Positions 27,479 to 35,610 of a stretch of DNA of 64,000 nucleotides are shown piece by piece. Source of the DNA: CAZRHH01 sp964599885 (GTDB lineage Bacteria > Chloroflexota > Dehalococcoidia > DSTF01 > JACRBR01); contig CAZRHH010000005.1 of the NCBI GenBank assembly GCA_964599885.1, positions 1 to 64,000 on the forward strand, in the 5' to 3' direction. Numbering within the stretch: position 1 is the first letter of the stretch; every line of letters starts with the position of its first letter. Both the position numbers and the translations under genes were made by a program. Below the pieces are notes generated by a model. The model did not search any database. It was given only the letters and a program-made list of their open reading frames with translations, and had not been told where the DNA came from.

Positions 27479-27583
27479 GTGGCACGGGCTTTCAGCCGGT
27501 GTCACTCTGGCCCGCAGGCCTAATTGAAGCAAACCTTCCTTGCCGTTCTCTCCATCCTCCACTCTCCATCCTCCAGTGCCCGA
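27479..27583. repeat. Degenerate palindrome and CTCCATCCTCC words
   Basis: 27479-27505 is a diverged copy of the GCGGGC-TTTCA-GCCCGC palindrome. 27541-27583 repeats CTCTCCATCCTCC twice and ends in AGTGCCCG, as at 15896-15928. The two genes on either side converge here. Confidence 0.6.
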
Positions 27584-27600
27584 TGAGGAGGCGACACGCC

Positions 27601-28896
27601 TCAGAATCTGGAGCGCGCCACCCGCCACATCACCGCCCCCGCACCAACGACCGCCGCGACCAGCACCGCAACGATCGCGATCGTCACAACCGGCGTCCCA
27701 TCGTCGTCGCCACCCGGCGCCACACTGTCGCTGTCATCATCATCGCCGCCCGTTACGCTCGGCTGAGCGCTCACTTCATCCGTCGCTTCCGCGCTCGGCA
27801 CGGCGCTCGGCGCGCGCGCCTCCAACCCGACCGACTCGCGCCAGGCGTTCTCCAGGCCGAACTGGTCAAACCCGTACACCGACTCAAACGCCGGATCGAT
27901 CCGCGATCCGTCTTTGAAGGTCTTAAGCAACTCGGCAAACTTCTCCGCCCCGTACGTCTCCACCAGGAAGTTGATGATCGAGCCCGCCTGGCCGTAGTAC
28001 AAGAATGCTGTCGAGGCCACGTCGCCGCTGGCCGACGAGTTCATCTCCGCAAACGTCAGCACACGGTCGCTGTTGATAGCCGACTCCAGCGCGATGTCGA
28101 ATTTGGAGATGGGCTCCCGCTCCGCGTACACGGAGATACCTTCCTTCATCCAGTCCGGCACCCCAAACGGACCTTTCGTCGCGAACCCGGTGACGATATG
28201 GGCGATCTCGTGCCGCGCGTTGTCCAGCGTCGAACCCTCAGCCGACACCATAGTCGTGTCTGAATAGAACACCTCACCAAGTATCCTCAGCCCTCGCCCG
28301 ATGCCAGGCGAGATCGCCAGTTGCATGTCATCCGCCGAGTCGTACAGAAACACCTTCACAGGGAAATCGACCACCGCTCCCTCAAGTTCGCCGACTTCCG
28401 CCAGTGTTTCGACTGCGGCGGCGAGTACCGCACGCGCTCTCGCCTCGTCCGCGTAGTAGTGCACGGTCACGCCGCCATCGCTGACAGTCGTGAACTCGAA
28501 GCGCGTATCCGCGTGTACGTACAGTCGCGACGCGGTTTCCGTCCTGTTCCCGTCGGCGTCCTCGATATCCCAGTGGTAGGTGATCTCCGCGCCCGGAATG
28601 ATGTAGATGCCGCGCCCACTGGTGAGCGTGTACGTGCACGTAGTCGTCGCCGCGCCCACGCACGACGCGATCGCTGTGGCCCCGGTACCATCCGGCGCAA
28701 CCTCGTAGCGCAGCCGCACGTCTTCCGCTTCCGCCGGCGCGTTAAACGAAACCGAGAACGCCACCCCGGTCGGAAACTCGTTTCGCGCCTCCTCGTTCAC
28801 GACAGCGATCGCTTCCTGCGCCCCTGCACCACCCGCGCCACCCAACGCCGCTATCACAAGCGCGCACGCCGCGACTACGGCGACTGCACAACGCAT
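27601..28896 (-). CDS. Membrane-anchored gluzincin peptidase (peptidase MA-like)
   Basis: A 431-residue extracytoplasmic protein. A signal peptide (MRCAVAVVAACALVIAALGG) ends near an AQEA cleavage site. A beta-sandwich-like domain follows to about residue 150. The peptidase domain has the zinc motif HEIAH at 229-233 and a downstream glutamate in WMKEGISVYAE, the gluzincin third ligand. The C terminus has an Asp-rich low-complexity linker and a final hydrophobic anchor (VVTIAIVAVLVAAVVGAGAVMW) followed by basic residues. Start 28896 is chosen because it gives a proper signal peptide. The substrate is unknown. Confidence 0.8.
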   Translation of the reverse strand: MRCAVAVVAACALVIAALGGAGGAGAQEAIAVVNEEARNEFPTGVAFSVSFNAPAEAEDVRLRYEVAPDGTGATAIASCVGAATTTCTYTLTSGRGIYIIPGAEITYHWDIEDADGNRTETASRLYVHADTRFEFTTVSDGGVTVHYYADEARARAVLAAAVETLAEVGELEGAVVDFPVKVFLYDSADDMQLAISPGIGRGLRILGEVFYSDTTMVSAEGSTLDNARHEIAHIVTGFATKGPFGVPDWMKEGISVYAEREPISKFDIALESAINSDRVLTFAEMNSSASGDVASTAFLYYGQAGSIINFLVETYGAEKFAELLKTFKDGSRIDPAFESVYGFDQFGLENAWRESVGLEARAPSAVPSAEATDEVSAQPSVTGGDDDDSDSVAPGGDDDGTPVVTIAIVAVLVAAVVGAGAVMWRVARSRF

Positions 28897-28922
28897 CACC
28901 GGATCCACCCTTGAATCACCCG

Positions 28923-28953
28923 CTCCATCATCCACCCTCCAGCGTCCAGTCGC
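28923..28953. repeat. CCATCATCCACCCTCC words
   Basis: Between the peptidase start and the prfB end, GCTCCATCATCC, ACCCTCCAGC and GTCCAGTCG words match the block at 3621-3703. Confidence 0.6.
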
Positions 28954-28976
28954 CGTGCAACGCGCCTGCGCCTCAC

Positions 28977-30081
28977 TTAGCTCTCCTCCCCAACCGTCGT
29001 CTTCAAATACGCCTTGATCGCATCATCCAGATCGCCATCCAGCACGTTTGCCGCATCGCTCGTCTCGTAACCCGTCCGGTGATCCTTCACCATCTTGTAC
29101 GGGTGCAGCACGTAACTGCGGATCTGATTGCTCCAGCCCGCGCTCACGTGCTCGCCTTTGATCTTCGCCTGCTCCTCCGCGTGACGCTTCAACTCCTGTT
29201 CGATCAGCCGCGCTTCGAGCACGCGCATCGCCGACTCCCGGTTGCGCCCCTGCGATCGCTCGTTCTGGCACGTCACGACGATCCCGCTCGGGATGTGCGT
29301 GATCCGGATCGCCGTCGAGTTCTTCTGCACGTTCTGTCCGCCGTGCCCGCTCGCGCGATACACATCGACACGAATGTCGTCGGCCGTGATCTTCACTTCC
29401 GCCGCGTCCGTCGCTTCCGGCAGCGCCTCGACGAGCGCGAACGACGTATGACGCCGGTTCTCCGAATCGAACGGCGAAAGCCGCACCAGCCGGTGTACCC
29501 CGCGCTCGCTCTTCAGATAGCCGTACGCGTGCTCGCCCGTCACTTCGACCGTCGCGCTCTTGATGCCTGCCTCTTCGCCGGGCATCAGATCGATCACGTC
29601 AGCGCCGAAGCCACGCCGTTCGGCCCACCGCAGATACATCCGCAGCAGCATCTCCGCCCAGTCCTGCGACTCCGTGCCGCCCGCCCCCGCGTGAATGGCG
29701 ATGATCGCGCTGCGATCGTCGTACGGTCCCGAGAACGTCAGCTCGAACTCCAGCTCGTCCAGCTCCGCTTCGATCGCGGCCGCGTCCCGCGCGATGTCCT
29801 CGGCCGTCGCGTCGTCGTCCTCTTCCGACGCCAGCTCCACCAGCTCGGCCAGATCGGCGACGCGCGCCTCTAACCCGCGCCAGACATCGATCCGCTGGCG
29901 CACGGCCGAAAGCCGCCGCATCGTCGCCTGTGCCGGCTGCGGATCGTCCCAGAACTTCGGATCAGCGGACTGCGTTTCGAGCGCCGTCGCTTCTGCTTCT
30001 AGTTTGGGGATGTCAAAGACGCACCATGACATGGCTCACGCGTTCGCGCAGCGCACCGAGATTCTCGCGAAGTTCCTGCAT
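28977..30081 (-). CDS. prfB: Peptide chain release factor 2, with programmed +1 frameshift
   Basis: RF2 terminates at UGA and UAA. The reading starts at ATG 30081 (MQELRENLGALRERVSHVM, AGGA about 10 bases upstream) and reaches CTT TGA C at 30012-30018 after 22 residues. A +1 shift there joins the main frame at DIPKLEAEA, giving 367 residues, normal for RF2. The GGQ motif lies at about 247-249 in SGHGGQNVQK and the codon-recognition motif SPF is present in VRLSPFDSE. The slip site is the same CTTTGAC used in Escherichia coli; an upstream Shine-Dalgarno-like stimulator is weak here (only GGTG). The frameshift is autoregulatory: low RF2 favours shifting at the UGA. Confidence 0.95.
30012..30018 (-). 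promoter_or_regulatory. RF2 +1 ribosomal frameshift site CTTTGAC
   Basis: On the reverse strand the codons GTG CGT CTT are followed by TGA C. The downstream RF2 frame begins at GAC. This is the canonical autoregulatory slip sequence. Confidence 0.92.
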
Positions 30082-30192
30082 GTCCAGTCCGTCCTTGTGT
30101 GCGGATGTCCGCCATCGACTACGCCTACAGCGTAGCGAATCGATGGTCGCCAGTCCTGGAAGCTCCTGCCTATCCCAATGGACACAATGTAG

Positions 30193-30216
30193 GGGGCGCA
30201 CCTACGTGTGCGCCCC
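30193..30216. repeat. GGGGCGCAC palindrome
   Basis: GGGGCGCAC and GTGCGCCCC flank CTACGT, a perfect 9-base inverted repeat 50 bases past the end of the reverse-strand membrane protein gene. It could help end that transcript but lacks a T tract. It resembles the other GC-rich intergenic palindromes. Confidence 0.6.
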
Positions 30217-30267
30217 GGTATCGCGCGGCCACCCTTCGGTCGCCGTCATCTGGACCGCAACCTGCGT

Positions 30268-31437
30268 CTAAAACTCTCCGCCGTCTCCAAGCGGTACCGA
30301 GGCGACCTGCTTTGCCGCCAGATCTTGGTTCAGGTATGCGAAGAACCCGTTCGAGTTCTCCGCGACATCCGGCGCCACCCAGACGTGCATCATCCAGCGC
30401 GCCTCTTTGACGTAGAGCCCGCCGATCGCCTTGCACCCCGCTTCGTCGGCCGCCTCGCTGGCCGACGTCTGGTTGAGACAGACACCCGCGTGCCCGTGCC
30501 ACACGTCCAGATCGCCGGCGAACCCTTCGGGCGCCGCCGTGGTCGTCGCGCCGCCGCTGCCGGGCAATTGCAAGAACCACACACCCACCAGGCGCGCCTC
30601 TCCATCATCAATCTTGCTGAAGAGCAGGCCTTCCGGTCGCGCCGGATCGAACACGTTATCTGCCAGATAATCGATATTGATCCAGTGCTCGCCCATCGCC
30701 GTCACGTCGGCCGACACGCGAAAGTATCCCGCCGCCTGCGCCGCCTCGGCGGTGGCGAGCCGTTTGCCGACGTCGCTCGCCTGCGTCATTTGCGAGCGCA
30801 GGTATCCCAGCTCCTCGCCTGTCACCAGCCCATCCGGGATCATCGCCATCACCCGCTGGTCGTCCAGGCTGACGAGCTGCGTCATCGTCGCGTGCGTGCC
30901 GGCATCGTGTACGCCGTCGGCGTGCGCTGCGGCCCCGGCATGCGCAGCGCTGTCGTCGTGCGCTGCCGCACCGTTGTCCGCGGCCACAAGCCCATCACCG
31001 GCAGGCGCGCTCCGCGATTCCAGCACTTCGCTCTCGCGCCCAAGCGTCATGTTCGCGTTGAATGCGTACGTACTGGCGCCCGCGCTCATCGCGAACACGC
31101 CCGTCCAGGCAGCGATCAACGGCACGCACCGCCGCACTGCGCTTTCTACGGAGCCCGCAGACGTGAGCGCCGTGACCGACAGCGCACCGAGCAAGCCCGC
31201 GCAGATCACCATCGCCGCAACCAGCGCGACAATCGAACCCGGCTCGGACGTGCTGAACAACGCCTGCACGCCGTCCCCGCGTTCGTACCGCACGAGCTGA
31301 ATGCCAAGCCCGGCGAACAGCGCGAAGACGCCCGCCACAGCAACCGCCAGCCATGTCGATGGATGCTGAAGCGCCGTCGTAAGCCCCGATGCTTCGCTCG
31401 CCACTTCATGGCCCGATGGCGCGTTCCTAGTCGTCAT
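30268..31437 (-). CDS. Membrane protein with His-rich linker and extracytoplasmic domain
   Basis: A 389-residue protein. Three hydrophobic segments occur in the first ~135 residues (near 30-48, 68-92 and 105-125). A linker at roughly 150-190 is rich in His, Asp and Ala (AAAHDDSAAHAGAAAHADG, HDAGTHATM). The C-terminal ~200 residues form a soluble domain with TAMGEHWINIDYLADNVFD, PEGLLFSKIDDGEARLVGVWFLQ and ARWMMHVWVAPDVAENSNG. Histidines in the linker and in MGEHW and MMHVW could bind a metal. No family is recognised with confidence. It is alone on its strand between prfB and a methyltransferase. Confidence 0.7.
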   Translation of the reverse strand: MTTRNAPSGHEVASEASGLTTALQHPSTWLAVAVAGVFALFAGLGIQLVRYERGDGVQALFSTSEPGSIVALVAAMVICAGLLGALSVTALTSAGSVESAVRRCVPLIAAWTGVFAMSAGASTYAFNANMTLGRESEVLESRSAPAGDGLVAADNGAAAHDDSAAHAGAAAHADGVHDAGTHATMTQLVSLDDQRVMAMIPDGLVTGEELGYLRSQMTQASDVGKRLATAEAAQAAGYFRVSADVTAMGEHWINIDYLADNVFDPARPEGLLFSKIDDGEARLVGVWFLQLPGSGGATTTAAPEGFAGDLDVWHGHAGVCLNQTSASEAADEAGCKAIGGLYVKEARWMMHVWVAPDVAENSNGFFAYLNQDLAAKQVASVPLGDGGEF

Positions 31438-31545
31438 GGCTTCCCTCCAATATTCGCCAGTATCAGGATTGCCGGGTTTCCTTGCAACTGCGCCCTTCCC
31501 GACCTTCCGGCTCCCAATGAACGCCCCACCAGCGACCAGCGACCC

Positions 31546-32316
31546 CTACGCCCCCTTCTTCGCCACCATCAAGTACCGCGTCTCCGTCAGCACGATGCCC
31601 TGCTCGCCACGGTGGGCGTCCTCAAACGCCAGCAACGCATCGATATCTGCCGCCGGATCGAAGTCCGGGATCTCCCACGGCGCCGTAAGCAGGCAGTACA
31701 CGACGTCGCCCAGCGCCGCGTACGCTACGCGCCGTTCGTGGATCTGCGATTCAACCGTCAGCCCGGCCGACTCGAACTCCTGCCGGTACGTGGCGTAGTG
31801 GTCCGGGAACGCCGTCTTGCGCGGAAAGAACGGCCGCAGTTCATCCCAGCTCGATCCGCCAACCTGTTGCGTGATCGCGACGCCACCGGGCCGAAGGGCG
31901 CGCGCAACATCACTCGGCGTGAACGCCTCATGCCGGCTCAGGAACACATCGATCGAGTCGTCGGCGAACGGCAACCGCTCGCTGTCCGCCCCGAACACAC
32001 GCACGCCCAGCGGCGTCAGCCGTTCGTGTGCGACAGCGAGATTCACATCCCACATTTCCGTCGCGACGAGGTGGGCGCCGGCTGCCGCGCCATCAACAAT
32101 CCGCGCCAGCACCTCGCCACCGCCCGTCCCGACGTCGAGTACCCACGCACCATCTCGTACATGTTCGCGCGCGAGCGCTTCGTAGTCCCACGGCGGCCCC
32201 GCATCGAGCGGCGTCTGCTGCACGTCGTCGAAGCTCCAGCCGGAGAACCGGCGCGCGCGTTCGATATACGGCCGCAGCGCAGCGATCGTCTCCTGTCGCC
32301 GTGCGTCGCGGGTCAC
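31546..32316 (-). CDS. Class I SAM-dependent methyltransferase
   Basis: A 256-residue protein. Motif I is WVLDVGTGGGEVLARIVD, with VATEMWDVNLAVAHERL and FADDSIDVFLSRHEAF following. The N terminus, with SGWSFDDVQQTPLDAGPPWDYE, resembles a Chloroflexota/actinobacterial group of unknown substrate. Its start overlaps the end of the endonuclease V gene by four bases, so the two are probably co-translated. Whether that link is functional is unknown. Confidence 0.85.
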   Translation of the reverse strand: MTRDARRQETIAALRPYIERARRFSGWSFDDVQQTPLDAGPPWDYEALAREHVRDGAWVLDVGTGGGEVLARIVDGAAAGAHLVATEMWDVNLAVAHERLTPLGVRVFGADSERLPFADDSIDVFLSRHEAFTPSDVARALRPGGVAITQQVGGSSWDELRPFFPRKTAFPDHYATYRQEFESAGLTVESQIHERRVAYAALGDVVYCLLTAPWEIPDFDPAADIDALLAFEDAHRGEQGIVLTETRYLMVAKKGA

Positions 32317-33434
32317 GATGCCGCTCCTGCCGGTGGTTCGCCCATCTCACGACATTCGTAAACCAGCTCAAGCGCCGCGTCCTCGCCCGCCCACGCCGTG
32401 ACCGGCTTCTCAAGAGCAACGTAGTACTGCATGATCGCCCCACGAAGCGCTGAGGGCACGTCAAGCGGCGCACCGGCCGGCACGGCAAGCAGCTTGTGAT
32501 CGCCATCACGCCGGAGCAGCACGTCGATCACCCGTACCGCCAGCCGCTCACCGCGCGCTCGTTCGTCGCCGTCGACCACCATCACGTCGAGCAGTTCGCC
32601 ATCGGCCGGATTGATAATGTCGATGGAGCATCCGTAGTGCGTGAGCATCGGCGGCAGATCGTGCTGGTAAACGACCGCATCGTCCGCCGCCACCCACTCC
32701 CACCGCCCCCGCTCCCCGGCGCGCTGCTCGATGACGATATCCAGCGTCGCTTGCAGCATCCGGCGCTTTGCGTCGCCCGCCGCGCGATCAGCGAGCCGCG
32801 GCGGCTCCGGCACGCGATAGCCACGCGCGCACGCCAGCGCCCACCGCTCCGCCGACGAGAGACTGATCCGGTGCCCCACGGAAACGTAGATCGAACGCAC
32901 TCCTTGCCGCGTCCGCAGCATCGAACCGATCACTTCGCCAGCATCCGTCAGGTTCGCGCGCGAACCGCGAAGTCCCGCTACCGTGCCTTGCTCGCCGATG
33001 AGGCGCGACTTGGCGACACCGACCGTCGGCAGATCAAGCAGCAGCCCGACGTGGCACGCAAACCCAAACCGACGCGGATGCGCGTACCCATGCCCATCGA
33101 CCATCAGCAGGTCCGGCGTTCCACTGAGCCGCGCGAACGCCTCCAGCAGCACCGGCGTCTCGCGGAACGACAGCAGCCCCGGCACATACGGAAACGTCAC
33201 GGGCACTTCGACGGTCACGCGTTCGGCGATCTCCATCGACGGATACGCCAGCAGCACCACCGCGCCCACCCCTCGCCCGTTCGGCTTGTCGAACGCGACG
33301 TCGGCGCCGGCAACCAGCCGCACGTCCGAGTCCGGCAGCTCCCCAGTGCGAATCACCCGCTGCGCCAGTTCGCGCTGCAAACTGATCGCTTCAGTCGGGC
33401 TCAGATCCCACGGATGCAACGCCTCAATCCGCAT
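32313..33434 (-). CDS. nfi: Endonuclease V fused to an inorganic-pyrophosphatase-like domain
   Basis: A 373-residue protein, about 150 longer than normal endonuclease V. Residues 1-225 are an endonuclease V domain that cleaves near deoxyinosine: GADVAF with D45, YVPGLLSFRE with E92, and DGHGYAHPRRFG with D113. Residues 228-360 align by eye with family I pyrophosphatase: RWEWV (for KYEY), THYGC (YGF), ADGELLDVMV (for DGDPLDV), RRDGDHKLLAVP (for DEKxLAVP). D278, D283, D310, D312 and K314 are kept; the middle aspartate is E280, and the YK pair near the end is lost. Start ATG 33434 is supported by the endonuclease V N terminus; no strong ribosome site is seen. Confidence 0.85.
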   Translation of the reverse strand: MRIEALHPWDLSPTEAISLQRELAQRVIRTGELPDSDVRLVAGADVAFDKPNGRGVGAVVLLAYPSMEIAERVTVEVPVTFPYVPGLLSFRETPVLLEAFARLSGTPDLLMVDGHGYAHPRRFGFACHVGLLLDLPTVGVAKSRLIGEQGTVAGLRGSRANLTDAGEVIGSMLRTRQGVRSIYVSVGHRISLSSAERWALACARGYRVPEPPRLADRAAGDAKRRMLQATLDIVIEQRAGERGRWEWVAADDAVVYQHDLPPMLTHYGCSIDIINPADGELLDVMVVDGDERARGERLAVRVIDVLLRRDGDHKLLAVPAGAPLDVPSALRGAIMQYYVALEKPVTAWAGEDAALELVYECREMGEPPAGAAS

Positions 33435-33503
33435 GATGCGAGTGTACGCCACGGGGCCGCGTGTACCGTGGACGGAAAAGGCGGGCCACTGTACGCTCGC
33501 CCC

Positions 33504-34145
33504 ATGGATGACCACGATCGCCTGTCTCTGTCTTCCCTCGCGCAGCGCGAAGCGGCAGCTGCCGTGAGCGCGCTGGCCGCCGCTGAACGCGCCGTCGAAG
33601 CGGGCCACCTCAACGCCGCGAAGGTGCTGCGCGCCGCCGCTCACTCGTCTCGTGTGCGCGCGCTCGCGCTGCAGCGCATCGGCAGCACGAGCGACACGAC
33701 CCTCATGGATGTCGAGTCGCTCCGCGTAGCCGCCGGATCGACGCTCGCAGCACTCAGTACGCTTGCCACCTCGGTCCGCGGCCTGCAACCATCGCTCGAC
33801 GCGCTCCAATCATCGCAGCATCTCCTGGCCGAGACGCACACTGCCCTCGTTCGCGGACGCGATGTGCGCGAATCCGAGATCGCGCAATTCTTGTGGGGCT
33901 GCAGCGAGTGTGGTCTGCTCGTCGAGGCTCCCCGCCCAGAGATCTGTCCAGCGTGCGGCAGCATCGGCGGTGACTTTGAGATGTTCGCGCCGTTCTTCAG
34001 CGCGACGAGCGAACACCTGGCGCGCCGCCGCCCGCCGGAGATCGTCGAGATGCTCAGCGGTGACGGCGAGCGTGTCGAAGGGCTCTTACGCGACGTGCCC
34101 GACGCGGCGCTTCGTGCGCGACCCGCGGAAGGCGAATGGTCATGA
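33504..34145 (+). CDS. Rubrerythrin-like/rubredoxin-like protein with truncated DinB domain
   Basis: A 213-residue protein divergent from the endonuclease gene. Residues 1-125 are an Ala/Leu-rich helical bundle. A rubredoxin-like metal site follows: WGCSECGLLVEAPRPEICPACGS, two CxxC pairs. From about residue 180 (VEGLLRDVPDAALRARPAEGEWS) it begins a DinB-like helix bundle and then stops at TGA 34143-34145. In DinB proteins the EGEWS motif is normally followed by (V)KEIAGHMID, and exactly that sequence continues in the next frame. So the protein either lost the end by a one-base deletion or is deliberately split. Confidence 0.7.
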   Translation: MDDHDRLSLSSLAQREAAAAVSALAAAERAVEAGHLNAAKVLRAAAHSSRVRALALQRIGSTSDTTLMDVESLRVAAGSTLAALSTLATSVRGLQPSLDALQSSQHLLAETHTALVRGRDVRESEIAQFLWGCSECGLLVEAPRPEICPACGSIGGDFEMFAPFFSATSEHLARRRPPEIVEMLSGDGERVEGLLRDVPDAALRARPAEGEWS

Positions 34146-34495
34146 AGGAAATCGCCGGCCACATGATCGACATCGCCGAACTGTTCGGCCGCCGCGCCCG
34201 CGCGACGCTCGACCCGGCGGCGCCCAGCGTCGCCGAACGAACGCCGCTGCCCTGGAGACTCATCGAAGGGCAAGCGTATCCCGAGACGCCTCTCGTCAAC
34301 ATCCTGACGCGGTTCCGCGCCGCGGTGGACGACGCTCTTGCGATCATCACCAGCCTCGAAGACGGGGACTGGCGCCGGAAGGGGGAACTATCCGTCGGCC
34401 GCATCTCGCTGATCGATATGGCGTCCTGGCTGGCGAACGACAACCTCGCGCACACCAAACAGATCGTGCTTCTCCGCGACGCGCCGGACGAATAG
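34142..34495 (+). CDS. DinB-like domain, C-terminal part in next frame
   Basis: A 117-residue frame starting at ATG 34142 (another ATG at 34136), overlapping the previous stop as ATGA. It begins MKEIAGHMIDIAELFGRRAR and carries the DinB four-helix bundle with histidines in GHMID and NLAHTKQ that can bind metal. It completes the domain begun in the preceding gene. Translation by re-initiation at the ATGA is possible. Alternatively the two are one gene broken by a single missing base at TGGTCA-TGAAG. Confidence 0.65.
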   Translation: MKEIAGHMIDIAELFGRRARATLDPAAPSVAERTPLPWRLIEGQAYPETPLVNILTRFRAAVDDALAIITSLEDGDWRRKGELSVGRISLIDMASWLANDNLAHTKQIVLLRDAPDE

Positions 34496-34572
34496 CAGTA
34501 CGCCAGCGCGAGCGGCGCGCCACCACCCACGAACTTGTACGCGCACATCGCGCCGACTAGGATGCATCCGAC

Positions 34573-35031
34573 GTGAAATACATCCCCGCAGTCGTCCTAG
34601 CATTCGTCGCGCCGGCCGTGCTCGTGGGCTGTGGCGTCGCCTTCTCGCCCGACGACGAAGGCAACGAGTTCTTTCAGTCGCTGGATGTCACCGGCGACAA
34701 GCGCGTCGGACAACTGTTGACGGCGGCCGTGACCTACGAGCAGTTCTACCCGCTATTCATCCACATGACCTGCGAACTCCGCCAGGAACAACAACTCGTA
34801 AAGTCGATCTCCGAGGCAACCGTCCCGCCGCTCAGGGGTGGTACCCCCGGCACGACGCCGTTCCCCGGCAACTTTGCGTTCGACTTCACGGTCGAGGAAC
34901 CGGGCAACTACCGCGTCGAGTGTCTCACGCCGCGCGATGAGGACAACTACATCATCGACGAGTTCACGATCGCATCAGCTCCGGCCGAAACTCCGACGCC
35001 CGCGCTCGGCGCCGACGAAAACGCGCAGTAA
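34573..35031 (+). CDS. Predicted lipoprotein
   Basis: A 152-residue protein starting at GTG. The signal peptide MKYIPAVVLAFVAPAVLVGCG ends in an LVGC lipobox, so the mature protein is probably lipid-anchored at the outer face of the membrane. The mature part is acidic, with a beta-rich core (FAFDFTVEEPGNYRVECL) and a Pro/Thr tail. The next gene follows after 4 bases. No family is recognised. Confidence 0.7.
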   Translation: MKYIPAVVLAFVAPAVLVGCGVAFSPDDEGNEFFQSLDVTGDKRVGQLLTAAVTYEQFYPLFIHMTCELRQEQQLVKSISEATVPPLRGGTPGTTPFPGNFAFDFTVEEPGNYRVECLTPRDEDNYIIDEFTIASAPAETPTPALGADENAQ

Positions 35032-35035
35032 ACCC

Positions 35036-35605
35036 ATGCTCCGTCTCGTCTTCCTGATCCCCGCGCTTATCTTTCTCGCGCCGCTGATGATCATCGCGTT
35101 GTCGTCGCTACTCGTGTTCAATGGCAGCCCCGGGCAGTGCGGCGGCGGCCGCCGGATCAGCGCCGATCCGCAACTCGCGTTCACTTACGATCAACGCTGG
35201 ATCGCGTTCAACGCTCAACTGATCAACGGCCTGCCGGCAACACTCAACGTCACCGAAGATGAAGCGACATCGCGCGCGGATCTCTTCCTCGCGCAGTCGA
35301 ATGCGCCCATCGATGACCTCCGCGTCTGCATGGTCGATGGCGGCGCCGACATCAATGGCAAGATCGATACGCCGCTCGGCCCAGACATCGAAGTGCGCGT
35401 CAAAGGTTCGGCCGATCTCTCAGGACGGCACCCGGACGCCAGCATCGATTCGATCCGTATCGGCGCGATGCCTGCGTTCGTCACGCGCCCGTTCCACAGC
35501 CTCGTATCGCGCGTGATCGATCACGAGATGAACCGCATCGAACTCGACCACCGGCTCTCTGTCGACATCCGCGAGGGCGAGACGACGATCACCGGCACGC
35601 CATAG
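35036..35605 (+). CDS. Membrane-anchored protein, DUF2993/LmeA-like
   Basis: A 189-residue protein with an N-terminal anchor (LVFLIPALIFLAPLMIIALSS). The outer domain alternates strands with ATLNVTEDEATSRADLFLAQ, VDGGADINGKIDTPLG and RLSVDIREGETTITG. This order resembles DUF2993/LmeA proteins that bind phospholipid, but the match is weak. It forms a two-gene unit with the lipoprotein upstream. Its 3' end converges on the GMC gene with only five bases between. Confidence 0.5.
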   Translation: MLRLVFLIPALIFLAPLMIIALSSLLVFNGSPGQCGGGRRISADPQLAFTYDQRWIAFNAQLINGLPATLNVTEDEATSRADLFLAQSNAPIDDLRVCMVDGGADINGKIDTPLGPDIEVRVKGSADLSGRHPDASIDSIRIGAMPAFVTRPFHSLVSRVIDHEMNRIELDHRLSVDIREGETTITGTP

Positions 35606-35610
35606 CGGCG

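Noticed and set aside
30012..30018. prfB as a broken gene
   Set aside because: The in-frame UGA lies in CTTTGAC, the standard RF2 frameshift signal, and the joined protein has normal length and motifs.
32496..33500. Long plus-strand frame through the endonuclease V gene
   Set aside because: It is antisense to a clear gene, Arg/Pro/His-rich, and shows no family motifs; a GC-skew shadow.
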